Below are positions 18,953 through 26,949 of a stretch of 64,000 nucleotides of DNA, piece after piece. The notes beneath the pieces are model-generated. The model was not told the DNA's origin. It was given only the letters and a program-made list of their open reading frames with translations, and ran no database searches. The stretch comes from Pseudomonas costantinii (lineage in GTDB: Bacteria; Pseudomonadota; Gammaproteobacteria; Pseudomonadales; Pseudomonadaceae). Made by a program: the position numbers and the translations under genes. Every line of letters begins with the position of its first letter. The first letter of the stretch is position 1. The DNA is taken from assembly GCF_001870435.1 (NCBI RefSeq), contig NZ_MDDR01000006.1, positions 124,001-188,000 on the forward strand. Reading direction: 5' to 3'.

Positions 18953-19366
18953 ATGGTTGATCACCTGATTGCATTTGCCACTGCCCACTATCTGCTCGCG
19001 GGTGCCTTCGTCATCCTGCTGGCGCTGCTGATCGCTCATGAAATGAGCCGTGGTGGCCGCAGCCTGAGCACGTCGGAGCTGACCGCGCTGGTCAACAAGG
19101 ATGAGGCCGTTGTCGTTGATATTCGCCCGGTCAAGGATTTTGCCGCCGGCCATATCGTCGGTGCCCTGAACATTCCACAGGACAAGCTGATCGCACGCCT
19201 GGCCGAGCTGGAAAAACACAAAGCCAAGACCATCATCCTGGTCGACGCCCAAGGCCAGCACGCCGGCACCCACGCCCGCGAAATGCTCAAGGCCGGTTTC
19301 ACCGCCGCCAAACTGTCCGGCGGTATCGGCAGTTGGAAGGCCGATAACCTGCCGCTGGTGAAGTGA
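18953..19366 (+). CDS. Membrane-anchored rhodanese-like protein, catalytic Cys absent
   Basis: 137-residue protein with an N-terminal membrane helix (LLAGAFVILLALLIAHE) and one rhodanese domain (VVVDIRPVKDFAAGHIVGALNIP). The active-site loop, normally C-x-x-G-x-R/S, reads VDAQGQHAGTHA, so Asp occupies the Cys position, and the protein contains no Cys at all. It therefore cannot act as a persulfide-carrying sulfurtransferase and probably binds or scaffolds. It corresponds in position to the YibN-type protein upstream of grxC-secB. I take ATG 18953; the preceding TTG is in frame. Confidence 0.88.
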   Translation: MVDHLIAFATAHYLLAGAFVILLALLIAHEMSRGGRSLSTSELTALVNKDEAVVVDIRPVKDFAAGHIVGALNIPQDKLIARLAELEKHKAKTIILVDAQGQHAGTHAREMLKAGFTAAKLSGGIGSWKADNLPLVK

Positions 19367-19367
19367 T

Positions 19368-19622
19368 ATGAGCCAGGTTGTCGTGTATTCCAGCGATTGG
19401 TGCCCTTACTGCATGCGGGCCAAGGCCTTGCTGGAGAAAAAGGGTGTTGCCTTCGAAGAGATCAAGGTCGACGGCAAACCTCAAGTGCGCGCCGAAATGG
19501 CCCAGAAGGCGGGACGCACGTCCGTGCCGCAGATCTGGATCGGCGCCAAGCACATCGGTGGCTGCGATGACCTGTTTGCCCTGGAGCGCGCCGGTAAACT
19601 CGATGCGCTGCTGCTCGTCTGA
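19368..19622 (+). CDS. grxC: Glutaredoxin 3
   Basis: 84-residue thiol-disulfide oxidoreductase with the CPYC active site (SSDWCPYCMRAKALL, residues 11-14), cis-Pro loop TSVPQIW and the glutathione-binding GGCDDL. It reduces protein and glutathione mixed disulfides in the cytoplasm. The ATG lies one base after the rhodanese stop, so the two are coupled; secB follows after 42 bases. Confidence 0.97.
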   Translation: MSQVVVYSSDWCPYCMRAKALLEKKGVAFEEIKVDGKPQVRAEMAQKAGRTSVPQIWIGAKHIGGCDDLFALERAGKLDALLLV

Positions 19623-19664
19623 CTCCTAAACCCTAAAAGACCCCAAGATCAAGAAGGATCTGCG

Positions 19665-20144
19665 ATGACTGACCAACAGAACACCGAAGCAGCAGAAGCT
19701 CAAGGCCCACAGTTTTCGCTGCAGCGGATCTACGTGCGTGACCTGTCGTTCGAAGCGCCGAAAAGCCCGGCTATCTTCCGCCAGGAATGGACTCCAAGCG
19801 TTGCGCTGGACCTGAACACCCGCCAAAAAGCCCTGGAAGGTGACTTCCACGAGGTCGTGCTGACCCTGTCGGTTACCGTCAAGAACGGCGACGAAGTGGC
19901 CTTTATCGCTGAAGTGCAACAGGCCGGTATCTTCCTGATCCAGGGCCTGGACGAAGCGTCCATGAGCCACACCCTGGGCGCGTTCTGCCCGAACATCCTG
20001 TTCCCGTATGCCCGTGAGACTCTGGACAGCCTGGTCACCCGTGGCTCGTTCCCTGCGCTGATGCTGGCTCCGGTGAACTTCGATGCCCTGTACGCTCAAG
20101 AGCTGCAGCGCATGCAACAGGAAGGTTCGTCGACCGTTCAGTAA
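19665..20144 (+). CDS. secB: Protein-export chaperone SecB
   Basis: 159-residue homotetrameric chaperone that keeps preproteins unfolded and delivers them to SecA. Family blocks: [19 protein letters not shown], the [11 protein letters not shown] strand, [11 protein letters not shown], and [37 protein letters not shown]. The usual ribosome site AAGGA precedes the ATG. The gene ends before an intrinsic terminator. Confidence 0.98.
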   Translation: MTDQQNTEAAEAQGPQFSLQRIYVRDLSFEAPKSPAIFRQEWTPSVALDLNTRQKALEGDFHEVVLTLSVTVKNGDEVAFIAEVQQAGIFLIQGLDEASMSHTLGAFCPNILFPYARETLDSLVTRGSFPALMLAPVNFDALYAQELQRMQQEGSSTVQ

Positions 20145-20155
20145 GCCGACGATGT

Positions 20156-20185
20156 AAAAAAAGCGCCATAACCGGCGCTTTTTTT
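20156..20185 (+). terminator. Intrinsic terminator after secB
   Basis: A-tract, AGCGCC / GGCGCT stem with a short loop and a run of seven T. Ends the rhodanese-grxC-secB transcript; symmetric enough to work on the minus strand for trmL. Confidence 0.9.
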
Positions 20186-20193
20186 ATGCCCTT

Positions 20194-20275
20194 GTAGGAG
20201 CCGGCTTGCCGGCGATGAGGCCCTTGAAATCGATGTAATGTTCGAGGTCGCTATCGCCGGCAAGCCGGCTCCTAC
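20194..20275. repeat. Short REP pair (GTAGGAGCCGGCTTGCCGGCGAT family)
   Basis: Two inverted copies of GTAGGAGCCGGCTTGCCGG separated by about 38 bases, forming a long hairpin between secB and trmL. A half copy (CTATCGCCGGCAAGCC) is found at 57085-57100. Confidence 0.85.
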
Positions 20276-20289
20276 AGAGTGAGAGGGTG

Positions 20290-20745
20290 TTATTTAAAGC
20301 CTAGCTGGCGCCAGCCTTCGTAGACGGCAACGGCGACGGTGTTGGACAAATTCAAGCTGCGGCAACCCTCGCGCATCGGCAAGCGCAGGCGATGGCCGTC
20401 GGGCAGGGCGTCGAGCACTTCGGCCGGCAGGCCACGGCTTTCCGGGCCGAACAGGAAGGCGTCGCCTTCGGCGAAGCTGGCATCATGAAACGGCCGCGAG
20501 CCCTTGGTGGTGAACGCGAACAGGCGTGGGTGGCCCAGGCTTTCCAGGCAGCTGGCCAGGTCGGCGTGGCGCTTGAGGGTGGCGTACTCGTGGTAGTCCA
20601 GCCCGGCGCGGCGCAGGCGCTTGTCGTCCATGTCGAAGCCCAGAGGCTCGATCAAATGCAGGTGGCAGCCACTGTTGGCGCACAGCCTGATAACGTTGCC
20701 GGTATTCGGCGGAATTTCTGGTTGAAAAAGGATGACGTGAAACAT
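20290..20745 (-). CDS. trmL: tRNA (cytidine(34)-2'-O)-methyltransferase TrmL
   Basis: SPOUT-fold methyltransferase of 151 residues. It 2'-O-methylates the wobble nucleotide of tRNA-Leu isoacceptors. Starts MFHVILFQPEIPPNTGNVIRLC; the C-terminal trefoil-knot motifs are FLFGPESRGLP (about 98-108) and LPMREGCRSLNLSNTVAVAVYE. CGGAG lies at correct spacing before the ATG. The frame is open far upstream to 21546, but that stretch crosses the NrsZ hairpins and is not coding. Its start codon overlaps the start codon of the divergent small membrane protein. Confidence 0.96.
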   Translation of the reverse strand: MFHVILFQPEIPPNTGNVIRLCANSGCHLHLIEPLGFDMDDKRLRRAGLDYHEYATLKRHADLASCLESLGHPRLFAFTTKGSRPFHDASFAEGDAFLFGPESRGLPAEVLDALPDGHRLRLPMREGCRSLNLSNTVAVAVYEGWRQLGFK

Positions 20746-21184
20746 GCACGGCTCCGAAGGCAAAGATGCGCTGCATTCTACCCCCGAAGAGGACCCAAGG
20801 CCGAAGCTATTGCCGAGGGTTATGGGCTCATTGGCGATTGTCGGCCTGATGATCGGCTTGATGATCGGCCGCCTGACCACCCCGGACCCGGTTGAGCTGC
20901 AACAGGTAGAGACGGCGACGGATGGGATGATGGTGTGGTTCAACAGCGAACCCAAGCTGCACGGTGAGCATATCGACGGCACCGTGGCGCTGCTGTTCGA
21001 CGCGCAAGGCAAGGCTGCCAGCGGGCAACTCAAGGTCAATGACAAGGATGTGAACTGGCGCGTGCGCAAGACCGACGGCGGGTTGCTGCTGAACCTGGTG
21101 GCGGCTCGGCCGTTGCGCGGGGACTGGAAAGGGGAGAAGGTCGATGGCCGCTGGCGGCTGGAGATCCGTCTCCAAGAGCAATAA
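20744..21184 (+). CDS. Conserved single-pass membrane protein, function unknown
   Basis: 146-residue hypothetical protein: a charged N-terminus (HGSEGKDALHSTPEEDPRPK), one membrane helix (VMGSLAIVGLMIGLMIG, about 26-42) and a soluble domain of about 100 residues, probably periplasmic, with MMVWFNSEPKLHGEHIDG and GQLKVNDKDVNWRV strands. I do not recognise a characterised family. Its ATG overlaps the trmL ATG antiparallel by two bases, so each gene's leader lies inside the other's 5' end. The 3' end meets the predicted end of the convergent NrsZ sRNA. Confidence 0.75.
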   Translation: MHGSEGKDALHSTPEEDPRPKLLPRVMGSLAIVGLMIGLMIGRLTTPDPVELQQVETATDGMMVWFNSEPKLHGEHIDGTVALLFDAQGKAASGQLKVNDKDVNWRVRKTDGGLLLNLVAARPLRGDWKGEKVDGRWRLEIRLQEQ

Positions 21185-21478
21185 AAGAGGGAATCCCCGG
21201 CCTGCCTGTACCAAGGTTCCCAAAACGGGCTGGGGCTATGGGCGGCGTGCCGCATAAGCCCCGGGTGTAAAGAAGGGAGTTCCCGGCCTGCCTGTACCAG
21301 GGCTCCCAAAACGGGGTGAAGCTTTAAAGGCTTCGGTGTTAAAGAGGGAGTCCCCGGCCTGCCTGTACCGAGGTTCCCCAAAGCGGTGTGGAGCGCGACG
21401 CGGTTCGCATCAAGCACTCCGGGTGTAAAGAGGGGATTCTCGGCCTGCCTGTACCAAGGTCCCCGAAACTGGGTTGTA
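21182..21478 (-). ncRNA. nrsZ: Nitrogen-regulated small RNA NrsZ (four repeated hairpins)
   Basis: Non-coding minus-strand unit of about 297 nt between ntrC and trmL, where P. aeruginosa carries NrsZ. It contains four near-identical 33-nt hairpins at 21432-21464, 21346-21378, 21275-21307 and 21189-21221. Each has a GGGA.. / ..TCCC stem, an apical CTTGGTACAGGCAGGCCG-type segment and a trailing TCTTT. Between them lie three unrelated hairpins (e.g. GAAGC..GCTTC). The last copy is followed by TCTTTTAT and looks like the terminator. A sigma-54 promoter lies directly upstream. In P. aeruginosa NrsZ is NtrC/RpoN-dependent and processed, and affects rhamnolipid and motility genes; the copy number here and the ends are my inference. 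Confidence 0.82.
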
Positions 21479-21489
21479 CAAGGGTTATT

Positions 21490-21504
21490 GCAGGGCGCGT
21501 GCCA
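21490..21504 (-). promoter_or_regulatory. Sigma-54 promoter of NrsZ
   Basis: Read on the minus strand: TGGCACGCGCCCTGC, with the GG and GC dinucleotides 12 bases apart as required for -24/-12 recognition. Predicted start near 21478, just before the first hairpin. Confidence 0.8.
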
Positions 21505-21544
21505 GAACTTGCAATTTGTACCGAAAAAAATTCCCAGAAAGCGC

Positions 21545-21576
21545 AAAGCCCCGGAATACGGGGCTTTGGTGTTTTT
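21545..21576. terminator. GC-rich hairpin between ntrC and NrsZ
   Basis: Perfect stem AAAGCCCCG / CGGGGCTTT with a 5-base loop GAATA. On the plus strand it is followed by GGTGTTTTT; on the minus strand by GCGCTTTC. It probably ends ntrBC transcripts before NrsZ and sits between the NrsZ promoter and its upstream NtrC-type sites. Confidence 0.6.
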
Positions 21577-21632
21577 GGTTTTCAGATTTTTCTCAGCGTG
21601 GCCGAGATTTTAAGCATTGCATCCGTGCGCGA

Positions 21633-21662
21633 TGCCGGTTCGTGGTGCATTGAAGCGGTGCA
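21633..21662. promoter_or_regulatory. Two NtrC-type enhancer sites upstream of NrsZ
   Basis: Two 17-bp matches to the NtrC palindrome (TGCACYANNNTGGTGCA) sharing a TGCA: TGCCGGTTCGTGGTGCA (21633-21649) and TGCATTGAAGCGGTGCA (21646-21662). They lie about 160-180 bases upstream of the predicted start, a normal enhancer distance. Confidence 0.65.
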
Positions 21663-21676
21663 CGAAGATCGGGTTT

Positions 21677-21789
21677 GATCGTTCCCACGCTCCGCGTGGG
21701 AATGCATCCTGTGACGCTCCGCGTCATGACTCTAAAAGCGGACGCAGAGCGTCCAGGGCGGCATTCCCACGCAGAGCGTGGGAACGATC
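21677..21789. repeat. Long inverted-repeat element (type A), copy 3
   Basis: Same element as at 6793, immediately downstream of the ntrC stop on the minus strand. Confidence 0.88.
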
Positions 21790-21800
21790 ACGGGCGGTGA

Positions 21801-23237
21801 TCAGCCCTCATCCCCCTCATCATCATCCCCACCATCGACCTTCATACCCAGCTCCTTGATTTTGCGAGTCAGGGTATTGCGGCCCCAGCCCAGCAGCACG
21901 GCGGCGTCGCGACGGCGGCCGGCTGTGTGCTTCAAGGCGGTCTCGATCATGATCCGCTCGAAGGCCGGCACGGCGCTGTCCAGCAGGTTCGATTGGCCGC
22001 GTGCCAGGGCCTGGTCGGCCCATTGGCGCAACGCTTGTTCCCAGTTGGTGACCGGCGCCGAATCCTGCGGCAGGCTCAACAGCTCCGGCGGCAGGTCGCT
22101 GATATGCACTTCGCGCCCGGACGCCATCACGGTGATCCAGCGGCAGGTGTTCTCCAGCTGGCGCACGTTACCCGGCCACGGCAGGTTCTTCAGGTATTCC
22201 TCTGTCTCGCTTTTCAGCAGCTTCGGCTCAACCGCCAGCTCTTGGGCGGCGCGGCTGAGGAAGTGGCGGGCGAGGGTCGGAATGTCTTCGCGGCGGTCCG
22301 ACATGCGTGGAATGTGGATGCGGATCACATTGAGGCGGTGGAACAAATCCTCACGGAATTTGCCCGCGTGCACCAGGGTTTCCAGGTTCTGGTGGGTCGC
22401 GGCGATGATGCGCACGTCGACCTTGACCGGCGTGTGCCCGCCGACGCGGTAGAACTCACCGTCCGCCAATACGCGCAGCAAGCGGGTTTGGGTGTCGGCC
22501 GGCATGTCGCCGATCTCATCGAGGAACAGCGTGCCGCCGTCCGCCTGTTCAAAACGACCGCGACGCAGGTTGGCTGCACCGGTGAACGCGCCTTTCTCAT
22601 GGCCGAATAGCTCGGACTCCATCAAGTCCTTCGGAATCGCCGCCATGTTCAGTGCGATAAACGGCGAGGCCGCCCGTGGGCTGTGACGGTGCAGGGCGTG
22701 GGCTACCAGCTCTTTACCGGTACCCGACTCGCCGTTGATCAGCACGGTGATGTTGGAGTGGCTCAAGCGTCCGATGGCGCGAAACACTTCCTGCATCGCC
22801 GGGGCTTCGCCGATGATTTCCGGGGTCCGGGTCAGCGTCGGCGGGGCTTCCTGGCTTTGCTGTTCCTGGGCGTGCTGGTTGGCGCGCTTGACCAGCGCTA
22901 CCGCCTCGTCCACATCGAACGGCTTGGGCAGGTATTCAAACGCGCCGCCCTGATAGGACGCGACAGCGCTGTCCAGGTCGGAGTGCGCGGTCATGATGAT
23001 CACCGGCAGGCGTGGGTGCTGTTCGCGAATCCGCGCCAGCAAGTCCAGGCCACTGGCGCCGGGCATGCGGATGTCGGAAATGATCACGTCCGGCTGCTGG
23101 CGAGCCAGGCGGCTCATCACCCCGTCGGCGCTGTCGAAGCTCTGGGTGGTCATGCCTTCCTGTTGCAAGGCTTTCTCGAGGACCCAGCGGATAGAACGGT
23201 CGTCATCGACGATCCAGACAGTTTCACTACGGCTCAT
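21801..23237 (-). CDS. ntrC: Nitrogen regulation response regulator NtrC
   Basis: Sigma-54-dependent activator of 478 residues. The receiver domain has acidic pocket DDD 11-13 and phospho-acceptor D55 (VIISDIRMP). The AAA+ domain has Walker A GESGTGKE, the sigma-54-contacting loop GAFTGA ([11 protein letters not shown]) and Walker [12 protein letters not shown]. The C-terminal Fis-type HTH is [24 protein letters not shown]. Phosphorylated by NtrB under nitrogen limitation, it activates glnA, transport and catabolic genes. Start overlaps the ntrB stop by 4 bases. Likely targets in this window: glnA, NrsZ and hutU. Confidence 0.98.
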   Translation of the reverse strand: MSRSETVWIVDDDRSIRWVLEKALQQEGMTTQSFDSADGVMSRLARQQPDVIISDIRMPGASGLDLLARIREQHPRLPVIIMTAHSDLDSAVASYQGGAFEYLPKPFDVDEAVALVKRANQHAQEQQSQEAPPTLTRTPEIIGEAPAMQEVFRAIGRLSHSNITVLINGESGTGKELVAHALHRHSPRAASPFIALNMAAIPKDLMESELFGHEKGAFTGAANLRRGRFEQADGGTLFLDEIGDMPADTQTRLLRVLADGEFYRVGGHTPVKVDVRIIAATHQNLETLVHAGKFREDLFHRLNVIRIHIPRMSDRREDIPTLARHFLSRAAQELAVEPKLLKSETEEYLKNLPWPGNVRQLENTCRWITVMASGREVHISDLPPELLSLPQDSAPVTNWEQALRQWADQALARGQSNLLDSAVPAFERIMIETALKHTAGRRRDAAVLLGWGRNTLTRKIKELGMKVDGGDDDEGDEG

Positions 23238-24319
23238 GTCGATGGGGCTCCTTGTTCCAGAGGCAGAAAGATCGAGAAGGTGGTGTGGCCAGGATGGCTC
23301 TCACATTCGATCAGACCCTGGTGCTGGCTGATGATGTTCTGGGTAATGGCCAGGCCCAGCCCGGTACCGTCCGGACGGCCGCTGACCATGGGAAAGAAAA
23401 TGGTTTCCTGGAGTTCCGCAGGAATGCCTGGGCCGTTGTCGATGATCTCGACCTTGGTCACCAGGCGATGGCGCACGTGGCCGATGGTGAACTGGCGCAA
23501 GGCGCGGGTGCGCAGGCTGATGCGCCCCAGGCGCAGCTCGTTCTGGCTGCTGATGGCCTGCATGGCGTTGCGCACGATGTTGAGCACGGCCTGGATCATT
23601 TGCTCGCGGTCGATCAACACGTCGGGAATGCTTGGGTCGTAGTCGCGCACCAAGGTGATGCAGCCTTGGCTTTCGGCCTCGACCAACTGGCAGACGCGCT
23701 CAAGTACCTCGTGCACATTGGTCATCGCCAGCGACGGCAGCTTGTTGGAGCCGAGCATACGGTCCACCAGGTTGCGCAGGCGGTCGGCTTCTTCAATGAT
23801 GACGTTGGTGTAGTCCTTGAGGTGCTCGTCCGGCAGCTCTCGAGCGAGCAATTGCGCGGCGCCGCGAATCCCGCCGAGCGGGTTTTTGATCTCGTGGGCC
23901 AGCCCGCGCACCAGCATCTTGCTGGTTTCCTGTTTGGACAATTGCGCTTCTTCTTTGGTGATGCGCAGCAGGCGGTCGCGGGGGTGCACTTCGAGCAGCA
24001 GCAGGGTGGCGCCGTTGCTCAGGATTGGGGTCACGGCGTAGTCGACGGTCAGGGTCTGGCCGGTGAGGGCCGTGAGCATCGCCTCGCGCTTGGTGAACGG
24101 ATGTGCCTGCTCCACTGCCTGGCGCAGCGAGCTCAAGGCTTCGGCCGACTCGGTGAACAATTCGCTGATGAACTGCCCATGGCTGCGCTGGCCGCTGATG
24201 GCCAGGAGCATCTCCGCCGCCGGGTTCATATACTCAAGACGCAGATCGTCATTGAGCAGGATGGTCGCGGTGGTCAGGTTGTCGAGTAACAAACGGTGCA
24301 GTGCATCGCTGATGGTCAT
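23234..24319 (-). CDS. ntrB: Nitrogen regulation sensor kinase NtrB
   Basis: Cytoplasmic two-component sensor of 361 residues, no membrane segment. N-terminal PAS domain (about 10-120), DHp domain with phospho-accepting H142 in RGLAHEIKNPLGGIRGAAQLL, and HATPase with N box (NIVRNAMQA), G1 (EIIDNGPGIP) and G2 (GRPDGTGLGLAI). Its kinase/phosphatase balance is set by PII protein and glutamine status. ATG 24319 follows AGAGGT at good spacing; an 85-codon in-frame upstream extension crosses the NtrC-site region and is rejected. Confidence 0.98.
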   Translation of the reverse strand: MTISDALHRLLLDNLTTATILLNDDLRLEYMNPAAEMLLAISGQRSHGQFISELFTESAEALSSLRQAVEQAHPFTKREAMLTALTGQTLTVDYAVTPILSNGATLLLLEVHPRDRLLRITKEEAQLSKQETSKMLVRGLAHEIKNPLGGIRGAAQLLARELPDEHLKDYTNVIIEEADRLRNLVDRMLGSNKLPSLAMTNVHEVLERVCQLVEAESQGCITLVRDYDPSIPDVLIDREQMIQAVLNIVRNAMQAISSQNELRLGRISLRTRALRQFTIGHVRHRLVTKVEIIDNGPGIPAELQETIFFPMVSGRPDGTGLGLAITQNIISQHQGLIECESHPGHTTFSIFLPLEQGAPST

Positions 24320-24518
24320 CAGGACCTCTTTTGGAGCAAGGCGCGGGCTTGAGGCACACGCTGATACAAGGAAAATGCAAAAACCAAACCAAGGCTCCGA
24401 AAAGAAGCGCGAAAGCCTTGAAATGGGTGTTTCAGGCGCGAAACTGTGGCGTTCTGCCAGCTTGCTCGGGAAGAATCGAACCAAAATGGGCTGGGAAGGT
24501 GGGAAGAGTGCAGGCTGT

Positions 24519-24535
24519 CGCACCAATATAGTGCG
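24519..24535. promoter_or_regulatory. NtrC-type operator at the ntrB promoter
   Basis: CGCACCAATATAGTGCG is a near-perfect 17-bp palindrome matching the NtrC consensus at 11 of 14 defined positions. On the minus strand it contains TATATT, a plausible -10 for ntrBC, so binding would block this promoter. It lies about 200 bases before the ntrB ATG. Confidence 0.65.
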
Positions 24536-24592
24536 GTTTTGTGACGATTGTTCAGGAAAGCGTGGAGGGCGCATCTGAATGCCCGCAATCCA

Positions 24593-24626
24593 AATGTGGG
24601 AGCGAGCAAGACCGCTCCCACAGTTT
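24593..24626. repeat. Short TGTGGGAGC hairpin
   Basis: AATGTGGGAGCG / CGCTCCCACA stem between the chorismate mutase gene and ntrB. Same family as at 33826, 41045 and 43936. It directly follows the chorismate mutase stop region and may act as its terminator or as a mobile REP relic. The rest of the 325-base gap holds only the NtrC-type site. Confidence 0.8.
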
Positions 24627-24644
24627 TGATTGGGTTTGCAGTCT

Positions 24645-25181
24645 TTAACCTTTGTAGATGCACAGCTCGGCAGTGGCGCGGATCATCGCGAGCTGGCGCG
24701 TCGGGTCATTCAGCGGCTCATGAACGGCTGCGGCCAGCCACTGGGGGCACTGCGGGTCGGTGCGCTGCGGGGTGAAGTCGGCCAGTTGCTGGAGCAGACG
24801 CTTTTGCAGTTGGTCCAGCTGCGGGCGAATTTGCTTTACCAGATCCGGGCGCGGGTCGTCGGGCGCTTGGCCTTGGAACTGCCAGTCGGAAAGGTGGGTG
24901 TATTGCACCAGTTTATTGGCCTCGATCTGCGCCGAAAAAAATTGCTCGGCAGCGGCGGGGTCCAATTTGTAAGTGAGCGCCTGGGCGACGACGCTGGCAA
25001 TCACTTCCTGTTCCCGTTTCTTGTCTTCTACGGGCTTGTGGCTGTCCCATTTGCTCAGGGCCACCTGGTCGGCGATGGCCAGGCGTTCGGCGATGCTGTT
25101 GAGCAGGGGCTCCAGGGTGGGCGGTGCAGCGAGTGCGCTGCCGCTGACAAACAACAAAGCGTATGCAAGTCGTAGCTTCAA
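24645..25181 (-). CDS. Periplasmic chorismate mutase (AroQ-gamma type)
   Basis: 178-residue secreted chorismate mutase with signal peptide MKLRLAYALLFVSGSALA. The all-helical domain includes LNSIAERLAIADQVALSKWDSHKPVEDKKREQEVI with catalytic Arg and Lys, the second helix FFSAQIEANKLVQYTHLSDWQ and a C-terminal Cys pair (PQCPQW, ELCIY) compatible with a periplasmic disulfide. It converts chorismate to prephenate outside the cytoplasm; the role of the exported enzymes is not settled. Monocistronic, between ntrBC and glnA. Confidence 0.9.
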   Translation of the reverse strand: MKLRLAYALLFVSGSALAAPPTLEPLLNSIAERLAIADQVALSKWDSHKPVEDKKREQEVIASVVAQALTYKLDPAAAEQFFSAQIEANKLVQYTHLSDWQFQGQAPDDPRPDLVKQIRPQLDQLQKRLLQQLADFTPQRTDPQCPQWLAAAVHEPLNDPTRQLAMIRATAELCIYKG

Positions 25182-25292
25182 AGGTGATCTCCTGTGGGGC
25201 GGCGGTGGGCAGTGTGTCAGTCAATACAACAGGTGCCTGATGCCGCGCAATCGCGGGCAAACCTTCTGCAGCATTTTTTAAAAACTCCGGAC

Positions 25293-25323
25293 AAAAAAAG
25301 ACCTCCCGAAGGAGGTCTTTTTT
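25293..25323 (-). terminator. Intrinsic terminator of glnA
   Basis: A-tract, AGACCTCC-CGAA-GGAGGTCT stem and T-run. On the minus strand it lies 31 bases after the glnA stop. Confidence 0.9.
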
Positions 25324-25353
25324 CATCACGCCACGTTAAGCGGCGCTACCGGA

Positions 25354-26760
25354 TCAGCAGCTGTAGTACAGCTCGTATTCCAGTGGGTGTACGAAGGTGC
25401 GTACTTTGATTTCTTCTTCGCTTTTCAGCTCGATGTAGGCATCGATGAAGTCGTCGCTGAATACGCCGCCTTTGGTCAGGAACGCACGGCCCTTGTCCAG
25501 CTCTTCCAGGGCTTCTTTCAGGCTGCCGCACACTTGTGGGATCTCTTTGGCCTCTTCAGGCGGCAGGTCGTACAAGTTTTTGTCGGCGGCGTCGCCAGGG
25601 TGGATCTTGTTCTGGATACCGTCCAGGCCAGCCATTACCAGGGCTGCGAAGGCCAGGTACGGGTTGGCTGCCGGGTCCGGGAAGCGAGCTTCGATACGGC
25701 GAGCGCGAGGGCTGGACACGTAAGGAATACGGATCGAGGCGGAACGGTTACGGGCCGAGTAGGCCAGCATTACCGGTGCTTCGAAACCTGGGACCAGACG
25801 CTTGTAGGAGTTGGTCGCTGGGTTGGTGAAGCCGTTCAGGGCCTTACCGTGCTTGATGATACCGCCGATGAAGTACAGGGCAGTGTCGGACAGGCCGGCA
25901 TAACCTTCGCCGGCGAAGGTGTTCTTGCCATCTTTAGCGATGGACAGGTGAACGTGCATACCCGAACCGTTATCGCCGTACAGAGGCTTAGGCATGAAGG
26001 TAGCGGTACGGCCGTAGGCATCAGCCACGTTGTGTACGCAGTACTTCAGGGTCTGAACTTCGTCAGCCTTGGCAACCAGGGTGTTGAACTTCACACCGAT
26101 TTCGTTCTGGCCGGCAGTCGCCACTTCGTGGTGGTGAACTTCGATGACAAGGCCCATTTCTTCCATGGCGTTGCACATGGAGGTACGGATTTCGTGGTCG
26201 TGGTCGAATGGCGGAACTGGGAAGTAGCCACCTTTGACGCCTGGACGGTGGCCTTTGTTGCCGCCTTCCACGTCCTGGTCGGACATCCACGAACCTTGTT
26301 CGGAGTAGATTTTGAACATGGAGCCGGAGATGTCGGACTTGAACTTGACCGAATCAAAGATGAAGAATTCTGGCTCAGGGCCTACGAATACGGTGTCGCC
26401 GATACCGGTCGATTTCAGGTATTCCTCGGCACGCTTGGCGATCGCACGTGGGTCACGGTCGTAGCCTTGCATGGTCGAAGGTTCGATCACGTCGCAGACG
26501 ATGATCAGAGTTGGGTCTTCGGTGAAAGGGTCGAGAACGGCAGTGCTGTCGTCCGGCATCAGGATCATGTCGGAAGCTTCGATGCCTTTCCAGCCGGCAA
26601 TGGAGGAGCCGTCGAACATCTTGCCTTCTTCAAAGAAAGCGTCATCCAGAGCATCACGAGCCGGCATGGTCACGTGGTGCTGAGTACCTTTGGTGTCCGT
26701 GAAGCGCAGATCAATCCATTTAACGTCATGATCTTTGATGAGTTGAACCGACTTCGACAT
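25354..26760 (-). CDS. glnA: Type I glutamine synthetase
   Basis: 468-residue dodecameric enzyme that makes glutamine from glutamate, ammonia and ATP. Beta-grasp N-terminal domain; catalytic blocks [55 protein letters not shown]. The adenylylation Tyr is present in [16 protein letters not shown] (near residue 398), so activity is controlled by GlnE-type adenylylation. Preceded by AGGAGG-like GGAGGACACC. Its upstream region carries a sigma-54 promoter and two NtrC-type sites, so it is regulated by the adjacent ntrBC products. Confidence 0.99.
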   Translation of the reverse strand: MSKSVQLIKDHDVKWIDLRFTDTKGTQHHVTMPARDALDDAFFEEGKMFDGSSIAGWKGIEASDMILMPDDSTAVLDPFTEDPTLIIVCDVIEPSTMQGYDRDPRAIAKRAEEYLKSTGIGDTVFVGPEPEFFIFDSVKFKSDISGSMFKIYSEQGSWMSDQDVEGGNKGHRPGVKGGYFPVPPFDHDHEIRTSMCNAMEEMGLVIEVHHHEVATAGQNEIGVKFNTLVAKADEVQTLKYCVHNVADAYGRTATFMPKPLYGDNGSGMHVHLSIAKDGKNTFAGEGYAGLSDTALYFIGGIIKHGKALNGFTNPATNSYKRLVPGFEAPVMLAYSARNRSASIRIPYVSSPRARRIEARFPDPAANPYLAFAALVMAGLDGIQNKIHPGDAADKNLYDLPPEEAKEIPQVCGSLKEALEELDKGRAFLTKGGVFSDDFIDAYIELKSEEEIKVRTFVHPLEYELYYSC

Positions 26761-26862
26761 GGTGTCCTCCGGGTGGCTTCGGGCTGGGTAGTGGAGTTAG
26801 CCCTTAGAATGTGGGTGATGCCGGCGCGAATACTCGACCAAGGCAACCTGCCTCACAAGAGA

Positions 26863-26877
26863 GCAAATTGCATGCCA
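26863..26877 (-). promoter_or_regulatory. Sigma-54 promoter of glnA
   Basis: Minus strand TGGCATGCAATTTGC: GG and GC exactly 12 apart, strong -24/-12 match. Predicted start near 26851, giving a leader of about 90 nt before the glnA ATG. Confidence 0.85.
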
Positions 26878-26949
26878 GTGCGCCAACATGGCCTTTTTGC
26901 CTCAAAATGGCCCCTATAAAGGTGCAATCCGTTGAAACGGAATAAATAA

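Noticed and set aside
21189-21464. The four repeats as a CRISPR array
   Set aside because: Units are palindromic, differ at several bases, spacers are 38-53 nt of hairpin-forming sequence, there is no cas gene, and a sigma-54 promoter fits an sRNA.
20746-21546. Extended N-terminus of trmL reaching 21546
   Set aside because: The extension reads through the four NrsZ hairpins and gives repeated Pro/Thr-rich peptides; TrmL has its normal length from 20745.
24320-24574. 85-codon N-terminal extension of NtrB
   Set aside because: NtrB begins at MTISDALHRLLLDN with a good ribosome site; the extension overlaps regulatory sequence.
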